Assembly: GCA_020747015.1 (NCBI GenBank)
Contig: JAGTJM010000168.1
Location: forward strand, 1 to 15,361
Source of the DNA: Pyrenochaeta sp. MPI-SDFR-AT-0127
Taxonomy: Eukaryota > Ascomycota > Dothideomycetes > Pleosporales > Cucurbitariaceae
Length of the DNA stretch: 15,361 nucleotides
Direction of reading: 5' to 3'
Shown: positions 7,912-15,361 of the stretch, piece by piece
Layout of the letters: every line of letters starts with the position of its first letter
Position numbering within the stretch: the first letter of the stretch is position 1
The notes under the pieces: generated by a model
Seen by the model: only the letters and a program-made list of their open reading frames with translations
Database searches by the model: none
What the model was told of the DNA's origin: nothing
Program-made: the position numbers and the translations under genes

Positions 7912-10763
7912 TTACTGATCCTGAAGTTGGAAATACACAGCAACCATAGTGCTGGCCAGGATTGCAAGAAGAAAACTTCCAACTGCGAAACCTTGCTCTT
8001 GCGTTCTCGCAAATCCCACAACCATTCCAGAAACGACAAACGCGACAGCGACTCCAATAGCTAACAAAATCCCAAGCACAGCATGATTTGGTCCGTCAAG
8101 AATGTGGACTCCCCACCCAAATGCCAGATTGGAGTCCGCTATGGCCTCCCCATATGTTCCACCTGGCTCGGTGTAGGTAATGAAGAAAAACATTCACCGG
8201 CATTCTAATTTTAGGGCACAAATAGTGATAACGATTTTTATCAAGCTCCTTCTGGGGTGGAAACTCGTTAGGCTTCTTATGAATTCCGGTCCCGTACTTG
8301 GTACGTCGACTGACAGAAAACTACAATTTCTTTAGCAGCTGGTAGGTAGGCTGGGAGTAGAAGTGAGGCACTTACCATAACGAAATGGACGTCCCGAGGC
8401 CGAAGGAACAGTCGCCGTAGACCAAAGCCGCGGCTACAATTGTATTTGTCCCAAATTAACTCGAACAGCTCGCCGTCCGAAGTTACTCGTGAAATATCAA
8501 TTTCATGGTGATCGATAGCGTAGTTACCGATGTTTATACAAACTTCGAAGTATCTAGGCGAAAAGGTGACGTTTACTATATGAGCCGCCCTAGAGCGTAC
8601 AGGATCTAAAACGTTTGTGGGGTTCTGGCTACTCAAGCCAGCGGATCGCATGCCCATAAGGCCCGAAGAGGGTCCGGTTGATTGCATTTGCGCAAGATGA
8701 ATGGTTCCAGGGCCACCTGCACCGGATTCTGCGTTCGGTTGAGACAGTGAAGTACCACCTAAAGATGCTTGTTGAGTGAAAGGCATTCTCCACCACGATA
8801 GCTCTCGCTTTAACTGACTCAAGGCAGAATCGTTGTCAATGGGAAAGTCTCCCCATAGAACAGTGTTGCAGGACTTGGGTAGTCAGCAAGGCATGCAACT
8901 CGAAGGTGTAACAGAGAAAATAAGACTTACGCAACGCCACCGGAGCCTCTTGTATCCTGGCCGGACAACAGGGACAAGGAGTTCGACGAGATCGTAGAAG
9001 AAGAAAGCAATGCCCCAGAAGTCCAACAGACTACAACTCAAGTCACTAACACGGTCCCGGTTCTGGCGAGATCTCATTGTTGATTTCGGATCATGTGTGT
9101 CTTGCTGCGAATCAATTTTCACCTCAGCAGTCGGCTTCCCGCCACATTTTTTCTGTTGCCGGTCTATCTCAGATGCAGCTGACGCCATAGGTGATTTTTC
9201 TGTCGCTTCCTCAGGGTCGATGGAGACCGGCATGTTTCGGCCTGGTTTTCCCAACCCTCTGCTATCGGGCCCATCGACTTTCAACCAATTTCGCATCGCT
9301 ATAACATGGCTTCCAAAAGCCTCAGAGTTCAAAAGAAAATCCTTAACTTTGTCAATATTAGGGAATAGGAGATTGCTATCGAGCTCCTCGTCAGATTCAG
9401 CTTCTTCAAACACCTCGCCAACACTTGTTGCTAGGCCCAATGGATTTAGTTCCTCTTCGATGTCAACACTTTGAGGCTGAAGCGATAACAGCCAGGTTTC
9501 TAGGTCTTTCTTCGCTACTTCAGTCTCCAGTGACCGGCTCATTTCTTGAAATCCATTGATGCTCCAGCTGATTTCATCGGCTATGCGGCCCGCCAGCTCT
9601 TGTACGAACTTGGCAGCTTGAATTTCCAGACTCTTATTCGACGCCTCCTTCCGAAGATTCCGACCGTATTCCTTAAGGAAGCCTCGAATATGTACACGTA
9701 CCTTTCGTTGTTCGATGTTGCGGACTGCTGTGGTGTATAAGGCTCTCAAGTCCTCATGACTCAATAGCGCTCGAGAAATCTCGCGGATTCCGGTTGTTTG
9801 GACTGGGTTCAGGCTGACCGATGACGCTGACGAGGTCGAGATTCCCCCATCTGAAAATATACTGGCAGCGTCGCTCCCGGGTTCGGAATCGGTGTCCGGT
9901 ATTTCATCAGTCTCTGTCTTGATCTTGTTGGTGGTAGAAGTGTGATTAATGTCCGTTAGAAGAAGATCTTCACGCTTTTCATGATCAAAACTGAGACCAG
10001 CTTCTTCTACCCCAATCTCCTTCTCAGCCTCCCTGATCTCTTTCAGAAGCCGCTTGAACGCGCTTTCCCGTCCCTCTCCATATATGAGCGGCATGTGGAT
10101 ATCGAAAATGCCTAGCAGAGAATATGCCGCCTCCTCTTCGCGTATCGTCGCTCGTTTTGCTGCCCATGACATGCGCTCATCAATACTGAACTGAGCCAGA
10201 GGACTCCCTTGAAGAGCCTGAACGGGAATTCCAGTAATGTCATGAATTTCTTGCTCAAGTGAGTTTTTATCTCCTAGGTATTTCCATTCCCTGGAAAAGA
10301 ACTCGACAGACCTCGGGGCAATAAGCTCTTGGAGCGTCCAGCCTCGAGTAAACCATCGACTTTGCCGAAAGGCTATTTTCCATTCCTGCTGGAAGGATGG
10401 GTCGTTTCTGACGGACCTATTGACTGAAACATCAGATAGATAGACGTAGCATTTAGTCGCATTGCGATACCAGCGAAACATGGAGTTAACGGCTTCTGAA
10501 AGCTCCACGCTGCTTGTTTTGTCGATACAGCAAGTATCCACCCAGAAATATTGGAGGTAGTCGTTCGCAGCTTGTTTTCCGCAAAATCGGATCTTCGCGT
10601 AGCCAGCCTTGCTCTTGCCTGTGCCATTGCATATATCTCCAAAGGTAATCTCTTCGTAATGTACTCCCCAAGTATGTGAAAAGATAGCATATGGTGGAAT
10701 GTTGTTGCCTACAAATTCGGCCAGGCTTAATTCGCCATCGGTTTCGAGTCGCAAAAGACGCAT
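7912..10763 (-). CDS. HET-domain protein with C-terminal membrane segment (one frameshift)
   Basis: Exons 10763-8931, 8873-8376 and 8320-7912. The ATG at 10763 gives MRLLRLETDG, the usual HET start. HET domain: PPYAIFSHTWG (residues 23-33), YFWVDTCCIDK (72-82), MFRWYRNATKCYVYLSD (95-111), RGWTLQELIAP (140-150) and SLLGIFDIHMPLIYGEG (about 225). A charged, coiled-coil-prone middle follows, then FYDLVELLVPVVRPGYKRLRW and the exon 2 continuation SCNTVLWGDFPIDN. Exon 2 carries CINIGNYAIDHHEIDISR and TSDGELFELIWDKY, and ends RDVHFVM. Exon 3 continues FSVSRRTKYG to MPVNVFLHYL. The C-terminal LAFGWGVHILDGP, two hydrophobic helices and stop at 7912-7914 lie in the next frame; exon 3 has 409 coding bases, one too many. 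The shift falls between about 8105 and 8196, perhaps in the A5 run 8186-8190. Without it the protein would be about 912 residues, likely membrane-attached. Predicted role: non-self recognition or cell death; the partner is unknown. Confidence 0.85.
8321..8375 (-). other. Intron 2 of the HET gene (55 bp)
   Basis: Minus strand GTAAGT ... GCTGCTAAAG ... TTGTAG. Phase 0: it joins RDVHFVM to FSVSRRTKYG. The nearby alternative acceptor TGTCAG would put the next exon out of frame with KPNEFPPQKEL, so the TAG acceptor is preferred. Confidence 0.85.
8874..8930 (-). other. Intron 1 of the HET gene (57 bp)
   Basis: Minus strand GTAAGT ... TTGCTGACT ... CCCAAG, phase 0. It joins KRLRWRC to SCNTVLWGDFP, restoring the 'RW.C.C...LwgDFp' segment typical of this HET subfamily. 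Reading through the intron gives a stop within 14 codons. Confidence 0.92.
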
Positions 10764-11051
10764 CAAGTGAGGACCGTCAGGGAGCTCTAGCTTTGTCGTT
10801 GAAAACGTGCATAGGTTGGGTATTCAGAGAAGCTTAACTATGCTTATGGAAGAAATCCCACACTATAAGTTTTGAGGTGGATGATGGAGCAGCCAGGCAC
10901 CAGTGACGAGGCTTGAGTCTTAGCAATTTGGTATCACGTGGCCGGATGTGCATGCTGAATAAGCGAGATCGAAAAGTGATGAGCACAATTTGACACCTAA
11001 TGCGGCCACCGCTAGCAGGGAGGGCGGCCGACCCGTTCCGGCCACGACCTT
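10764..11051. promoter_or_regulatory. Upstream region of the HET gene
   Basis: About 290 bases between the HET start codon and the LINE insertion. It must contain at least the proximal promoter. A palindromic CACGTG lies at 10935-10940, about 170 bases upstream of the ATG, and a TATA-like ACTTATAG occurs on the minus strand near 10864-10871. Neither is proven functional. The last 50 bases (about 11000-11051) turn GC-rich and may already belong to an older LINE 5' region. Confidence 0.4.
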
Positions 11052-11063
11052 GCCAGCTTAAAG
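11052..11063 (+). repeat. Left copy of 12-bp direct repeat (putative LINE target-site duplication)
   Basis: GCCAGCTTAAAG, repeated exactly at 12280-12291 directly after the (AC)n tail. Position and length fit a target-site duplication made by target-primed reverse transcription of the LINE between them. Confidence 0.6.
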
Positions 11064-11103
11064 CGAGGCGGCCAACTGGCCTTGGGATCCATCGTGCACT
11101 GCG

Positions 11104-11937
11104 ATGGACGAAGCAGGGTCGCCAGTGCCGGCCTCCCGCGTACGAATCTTCTCGGATGCGCAGTCGGCGCTTCTATCGGTGCAGAGTTGGAGGGCAAGTG
11201 CGTGCCAGGAAGTTGTGGGCGAAATCATCAAGAAGCTCCGCATGAGCAATATCACGCTGTACTGGGTGCCTAGCCACTCAGGGATAGAGGGAAACGAGAG
11301 GGCCAACTGGCTTGCCAAGAATGCAACGAGAGCAGAGAGCGAGGAACCATGGCAGCGAGAAGGCCGGCCGTGGTATCTCGTGAAACAAGCGCTGAAGAAG
11401 GCAAAGATCACAACAGGACCGCTTCTGGCCGGACGACCTGATGTAGGCAAGTTCACGAGGAAGATTGACGCGGCGCTCCACCTAGGCAAGGCGGCAGCAC
11501 TGTACCAGCAACTGAACAGCAGTGAGGCCGCGATCCTCGCGCAGCTCCGGACGTGCATGACGAGCCTTAACATATATCTCTACAAGATCAAGGCAGCAGA
11601 ATCAGCGGAGTGCGAGTGTGGACTGATCGAATCGATCCCGCACTTTCTCTTCTGCTGTAGAAGATGGACAGAGCAAAGACGGAAGCTACGGCTTCGACAT
11701 GGAGAGCGGTTCGGGGACCTTTCGTACGCTCTTGGAGGCTTTTCGAGCAGACAGGAAGGGGGCGAAAGTATCGATGGACCGATAGAGCGTTGGAAGCCAG
11801 ACATTGAGGTGGTGCGAGCCACGATCCAGTTCGCGACGGAGACGAGACGTCTACAGACTGTCAGCCAAGACACAGCAAGCATTGAAGAAGACAACATCGA
11901 GCGACAACGGCTACGGATTCCTACGCCGACGCTTTAA
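11104..11937 (+). pseudogene. LINE ORF2 C-terminus: RNase H and zinc knuckle
   Basis: An open frame of 277 codons; its ATG is internal and not a true start. RNase H: VRIFSDAQSALLS (residues 13-25, catalytic-type D18) and WVPSHSGIEGNERANWLAK (54-72), with H58 kept. The position normally holding the last catalytic aspartate ('GNE.AD.LA') is N68, so activity is doubtful. Residues 170-185 form a C-x-C-x7-H-x3-4-C knuckle (CECGLIESIPHFLFCC), typical of the ORF2 end of fungal I/Tad-type LINEs. Upstream, the RNase H helix resembling 'AEL.GI..AL' is split over other frames (about 11064-11100), indicating small indels near the truncated end. The tail after residue 200 is polar and unremarkable. In a full element this domain removes RNA from the RNA-DNA hybrid during retrotransposition. 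Confidence 0.82.
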
Positions 11938-12257
11938 CTAACTATACCTAAGTTGGCAGCGAGCCGCGACCTACGAGCCTCCGCCAGCGCGCTGCCGATT
12001 AAGAGGCGCACGACGCCGGAATTACCCTGCGGATGGGGGATCCAGAAAACAACCTGGCTCACTATCGACTTCCAATCACATACAGCATACGGTAGCGTAT
12101 CATTTTTCTTTCTTTCCTATGTTGAGCATGGTGTTAGATATGCGATCAGCAGGTCTCATAGTTGGCTTCTGAACTGGAGCAGGTGCGTTGATAACAGAAT
12201 GTACATAGCTGGCGCATCGTAACGGCCCATACCCATAGGGTGCATGGCCATAATAGA
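11938..12257 (+). other. 3'UTR of the LINE
   Basis: Sequence between the ORF2 stop and the (AC)n run. The 89-codon frame at 11953-12222 shows no domain and is judged chance. No polyadenylation motif stands out. Confidence 0.5.
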
Positions 12258-12279
12258 ACACACACACACACACACACAC
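12258..12279 (+). repeat. (AC)11 microsatellite at LINE 3' end
   Basis: Twenty-two bases of perfect AC repeat, ending exactly where the 12-bp direct repeat starts. It probably represents, or grew from, the simple-repeat tail of the LINE. Confidence 0.9.
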
Positions 12280-12291
12280 GCCAGCTTAAAG
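12280..12291 (+). repeat. Right copy of 12-bp direct repeat (putative target-site duplication)
   Basis: GCCAGCTTAAAG, identical to 11052-11063. The bases outside the two copies differ, as expected if only the target was duplicated. Confidence 0.6.
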
Positions 12292-12425
12292 GACGAAACT
12301 TTCGGATTGTTGAAGGGAAGATATTCATCTCGGACATTCTTTTACTCGAACCGCGGACGCTCGCTTAGCTAGTTCCCGCTGCAAGGCGGTCCGTGCGGAT
12401 CACCGAACGTCGTGCCAGAGCCCCG
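12292..12425 (+). other. Probable 5'UTR of a second LINE
   Basis: Unbroken sequence between the right direct repeat and the ORF1 ATG at 12426. Moderately GC-rich, with no own coding frame. If the flanking direct repeat is real, the left part of this leader lies at or before 11051, so the truncated LINE is inserted inside it. Confidence 0.45.
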
Positions 12426-13163
12426 ATGGCGCCGTCAGACTCCGACTACGACCCGTTAACACCACCTCCGGCGCCAGCCAAACGTACTAGGAAGCAAACT
12501 GAAAAGGCGCTTGAGGCCTAGCAGCTGCCGACGACAAGAACAGTAGCAGCAGCGCGGCTGGTATAAGCTGGGAGCGAAGCCACGGCATCGTAGCTGCCGC
12601 AGAACGACGAACCAGCTAATACACAGCGACACACGACGCACTATAAACTACCGCTATTCCTAGGCTAGCGTATCTCTCTTACGCCTAATGGCACTCCTGA
12701 AGGAGGATACGCCGGGATAGGAGAACTAGTAGTACTAATTATAAGCCTGAAAGAGACGATAGTATAGTAAAATAGTATTATCGCGAACTAGAATAAGATT
12801 ATCGAGGATATCTAAAGCGACTGAGTAACGTTCTAATTAGAATAATAGTATTTTAAGGACTAAATCGTGGAACTGTAGGAGACGATTAGATCTCTCTAGG
12901 CGTAGCTTAATACCCTCTCGATTAAACCGCTGTCTACGCAGATATAGGTATCTATTATAGCCAGCGGGCGGCTAGCGGGGTTAGGTATAACGCTTTCGCG
13001 AACGATAAGCACAGGAATGATAGATAAAGAAAATGTAGGGCGGTTAGTAATCGACGTCAGCTGGGTAGAAGGTGGTATAGTAGAGAAGGTAGGTACTACG
13101 GAGGCTACCAAGTAGGCCATCCAGTAGGGCATAAACGGCGTAGAGAGGCTCGTCGGGGCTACG
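12426..13163 (+). pseudogene. Tad-like LINE ORF1 (nucleic-acid-binding gag-like), RIP-degraded and interrupted
   Basis: The frame from the ATG at 12426 reads a Ser/Pro/Lys-rich start (DSDYDPLTPPPAPAKRTRK), then a long heptad-like region with NSIIANQNKIIEDI and VELQETIRSL, followed by LNTLSIKPLSTQ and IASGRLAGLG. This matches the layout of fungal Tad-type LINE ORF1: basic N-terminus, coiled coil ('..IRSLRAQL'), then S/T-rich linker with 'SWA.VAA.G'. About nineteen in-frame stops are present and all but one are TAA or TAG, mostly at expected Gln or Trp codons (RSL.A.LNTL, FKD.IVELQ). The frame is otherwise unbroken up to 13163, where a Gypsy LTR begins inside codon sequence. ORF1 proteins bind element RNA and trimerise through the coiled coil; this copy is dead. 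Confidence 0.72.
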
Positions 13164-13520
13164 TGTTACGAACCTGTAACGAGGGCTGCGGGCGCTTATG
13201 AGAAGGATGGTGGAAGGGACACGGGCATCAGACGAGGCCGGGACTTGGGCCAATGATGACGTGTGCCCCGCGAAGTCACGTGGTCCCAGAAAGTCCCACG
13301 TCACGGGACTAGGGTACCATGGGATACCATAGGATCCCACATGGGATCTCCTGGGACACCATAGGAATCATGGGACTACTCGAGTATATAGATGAGAGTA
13401 ATATACCCCTATGGCACATTATAATCAACCTTAAGTTATTATCGAATACTACTATTTAATACTTGGAACTACTTTAACTACTTTATCTATCTCTACTCGC
13501 TCTTACTAGAAGCTTACTAA
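13164..13520 (+). promoter_or_regulatory. 5' LTR of the Gypsy element (3' end approximate)
   Basis: TGTTACG start. The U3-like part carries three CACGT/TGACGT cores (TGACGTG at 13257, GTCACGTGG at 13275, CACGTCAC at 13298) and a cluster of ATGGGA/ATAGGA words at 13319, 13329, 13341, 13361 and 13370. A TATATA follows at 13385-13390, plausible as the LTR promoter TATA box. The right LTR end and primer-binding site could not be located, probably because RIP altered them. Confidence 0.6.
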
Positions 13521-13533
13521 GAAAGGTTCCTTA

Positions 13534-15361
13534 GTGACACTAGCTGCTTTATATTATAGCCACTCTACTAAGGATACGCTACCTTTTAATATTTTAATCA
13601 CCCTCGAAATAAGCGATATTAAGATAGACACGGCTACCCCCGACTCTATAAGCACCGCCTTAGGTAAGTTAAAGGGAAAGGCTCCCCTAACTTATAACGG
13701 CGACCGTAAGATACTAAAATTATGGCTACTTTAATACGATATCTACTTCTATATTAATAGATACGTAGTAGACGACGATAAAGTAGTACTAATTACTACC
13801 TGCCTCGTAGGAGAAGTACTAGAATAGGTTAACCCCTATATTATAAAGTATATGGACCGTAACATCGAAGACGACGAAAATACTATAATGTTTAAAAGCT
13901 GGAACGAGTTTAAAAAATAAATTAGTCTAGTATTTAGACTATAAACGGAAAAACTAATTATAGAATAAGGTATTCAGATGCTACGATAAAAGATATCCGT
14001 AGCTGATTATACTAATAAGTTCTAATAGTATACTACTGTTATAGGATAGGATAATAACGCGCTAAAACGTATATTTTGATAGGGCCTAAAACTATAGGTC
14101 TAGGAAGAACTAATACGTATAGGTATAGAAATTAAGACGCTAGACGACCTCGTGAAGGAAAGTATAAGGATTAATAATAGACTATATAAGCTAGAACTTA
14201 AGAAATAGAGCTACGGAGGGGAAGCTACTAACCTAATAAGGGTAAATAAAGGGATTTTATTCGCGTTAATCGAAATAACTATACTACTAGATACTATACT
14301 TCTAATAAACTAGAACCTATATACCTAGATAACGTAAATAAGGGTAAGGGCTAGAAGGTGAAACCCTAGAAGACGGATATAGGAAAAAATAATAAGATAT
14401 ACTATAATTGCGGGAAGGAAGGATACTTTACTAGAAACTGTAAGTAAAAGAATAAAGTTACCCGATAAATTAATATAATTAGCTAGGTTTAGGACTAAGG
14501 TATATATAAGTAGGAAATCCTTAGGCTAGTAGACTATAAAACCTAACTACCTATATTATAGGCTATAAGCGATAAAGAAGTAATCCGCCTATATAGGGAT
14601 ATCTCGCTATATAAACTAGATAACGAAAATAAGGAAAATATTCTACCTATAGATCCGCACCCTAGAAATAAGGTATAAGGACCTTAGGATAATAATAAAT
14701 ATACGAAGATATTTAGTCTAGTACTAGAATACTATATCTGATAATAGATAATAGAGGAAAAACCTAAGTAGGAATATAAGAAGTAAAGAGCGTTCGCCTG
14801 TAAATATTATTAATAAAGGAGGACGGGATATTAACTATCTATCGAAAAAGACGTATACTAATAATGCCTTAAGACGGGACACTATTATAAAGAATTCTAC
14901 ACGGATTCTTAGAAAAAATATAGTAGCTAGAAAACTATATACGAACCTCTAAAACTACGGTATAATAATAACTAGCGTAACCCTAGATATAGAACACTCT
15001 ATTATACGTTTTACACGTACGACTACTATAATTATTATTATAAAGCTAAAGTTAGAATAAATAGGTTCCGTAACTAAGGGAATATATAAATAGAACTAGT
15101 ATAACTATTAAAGAGATATATGCGTAAGCTACCTATAGGATAAACGCTATATAAACTACTTCCCTAGATATAATATAGAAAGTTAGATAGAATAAAACGT
15201 TATTATTAATAAGAAATACACTAATAATCTATAGTAAACGTGTATAAACTATAAATATAAGTAATATATTTAGGATAAACTTAATAATAGATTTAATAAG
15301 TACTCTTTTTTAGAGAGAAACCGAAAACTAAACCTTATAATAAGTAGGATACTAGAATTGG
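13534..15361 (+). pseudogene. Gypsy gag, RIP-degraded
   Basis: Frame from 13534: PLTYNGDRKILKLWLL, then a stop, YDIYFYIN, DDDKVVLITTCL, VNPYIIKYMDRNIEDDENT, SWNEFKK, ISVADYTNKF, ALKRIF, LDDLVKESIRINNRLYKLEL. This is the order of fungal Gypsy gag ('YtGdr.kl..WL.q.d.YF', 'F...f..Y...v.W', 'LD.lv..a..iDnRl'). Near 14215-14225 (GGAGGGG run) the frame shifts by one and continues PNKG, LEPIYLDNVNKGKG and a CCHC knuckle at 14400-14441 read as YYNCGKEGYFTRNC. The first Cys and the His are now Tyr, both RIP-type. After about 14450 only TA-rich, stop-filled sequence with short recognisable stretches such as REKPKTKPYNK near the window end remains. No ATG is seen at the frame start. Gag would form the particle shell; this copy is non-functional. 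Confidence 0.82.

Larger units (their letters stand above)
11064..12279 (+). mobile_element. 5'-truncated Tad-like LINE, 3' end
   Basis: Contents in order: the start of an RNase H domain, the ORF2 C-terminus to the TAA at 11935-11937, a 3'UTR of about 320 bases and an (AC)11 run. It is bounded by GCCAGCTTAAAG on both sides. 5' truncation is usual for LINE insertions. Endonuclease and reverse transcriptase domains are missing, so it cannot move by itself. It shows no RIP signature (long open frame, GC-rich codons), unlike the other elements in the window, so it arrived after RIP activity or escaped it because of its small size. Confidence 0.75.
13164..15361 (+). mobile_element. Ty3/Gypsy LTR retrotransposon, 5' part, RIP-degraded
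   Basis: It starts with TGTTACG, the common 5' end of fungal Gypsy LTRs, directly after LINE ORF1 codon sequence. An LTR-like region with a TATA box follows, then gag (see separate entry). The element runs off the window, so pol, the 3' LTR and the target duplication cannot be checked. The bases just before it are GCTACG; a 4-6 bp copy of these should follow the 3' LTR. From about 13430 the sequence is very TA-rich with TAA/TAG-broken frames, which is RIP. Confidence 0.82.

Noticed and set aside
7818..8057. 79-codon minus-strand frame
   Set aside because: It is the shifted frame of the membrane tail of the HET gene, whose own frame shows clear hydrophobic helices and family motifs.
9010..9740. 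Plus-strand frames of 154 and 64 codons inside the HET gene
   Set aside because: They are antisense to a well supported HET exon and contain no motif of their own.
11058..11897. Minus-strand frames of up to 171 codons over the LINE
   Set aside because: Antisense to the RNase H/zinc-knuckle frame, which has specific motifs; a GC-rich sequence often opens extra frames.
11953..12222. 89-codon frame after LINE ORF2
   Set aside because: It lies in the 3'UTR before the simple-repeat tail and shows no similarity to known element proteins.
12896..13340. Minus-strand frames of 78 and 98 codons
   Set aside because: Antisense to LINE ORF1 and crossing the LINE/Gypsy junction, so they cannot be one real gene.
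1..15361. tRNA, rRNA or a multi-gene metabolic, toxin or defence cluster
   Set aside because: No cloverleaf or rRNA core sequence was recognised, and the only non-transposon genes are two HET loci and one zinc-finger pseudogene without shared pathway logic.

Overview
The window is nuclear DNA of a filamentous ascomycete (Pezizomycotina). The evidence is a HET-domain (heterokaryon incompatibility) gene with short 55-57 bp GT...AG introns, fungal Copia, Gypsy and Tad-like LINE elements, and pervasive repeat-induced point mutation (RIP). RIP is recognised because broken reading frames carry almost only TAA/TAG stops, where CAA, CAG or TGG codons are expected (CpA to TpA on either strand), and because these blocks are very rich in TA. 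The genus cannot be named from this sequence.

Layout, left to right. 1-485: frameshifted relic of one HET-domain gene. 486-840: unassigned, with a strong hairpin at 501-542. About 860-3230: heavily RIPped Ty1/Copia remains, with a reverse-transcriptase piece lying in front of a gag-protease-integrase piece, which is the wrong order for one element. 3677-5869 (minus): a full-length gene of an uncharacterised fungal C2H2-like zinc-finger family, with two introns and twelve premature stops but no net indel, so killed by RIP-type point mutation. 5870-6848: nothing recognised. 6849-7330: a 68-bp tandem repeat whose every unit looks like a small spliceosomal intron. 7912-10763 (minus): a well preserved three-exon HET-domain gene with a C-terminal two-helix membrane segment; a one-base frameshift separates the two. 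11064-12279: un-RIPped, 5'-truncated LINE (RNase H and zinc-knuckle end of ORF2, 3'UTR, (AC)11 tail) bounded by a 12-bp direct repeat that looks like its target-site duplication. 12292-13163: 5'UTR and RIPped ORF1 of a second LINE. 13164-15361: Gypsy LTR and RIPped gag, inserted into that ORF1 and running off the window.

The window is thus an accessory, transposon-nested region. RIP-mutated blocks (about 840-5850 and 12500-15361) flank an island that escaped RIP (about 5870-12300), which holds the HET gene and the intron-like repeat. The genes do not form a pathway. HET proteins are non-self recognition and cell-death factors in fungi, and both HET loci here (one relic, one nearly intact) fit a fast-evolving subregion. 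No clearly new multi-gene system is visible. The most unusual structures are the intron-like tandem array and the RIP-killed but indel-free zinc-finger gene.
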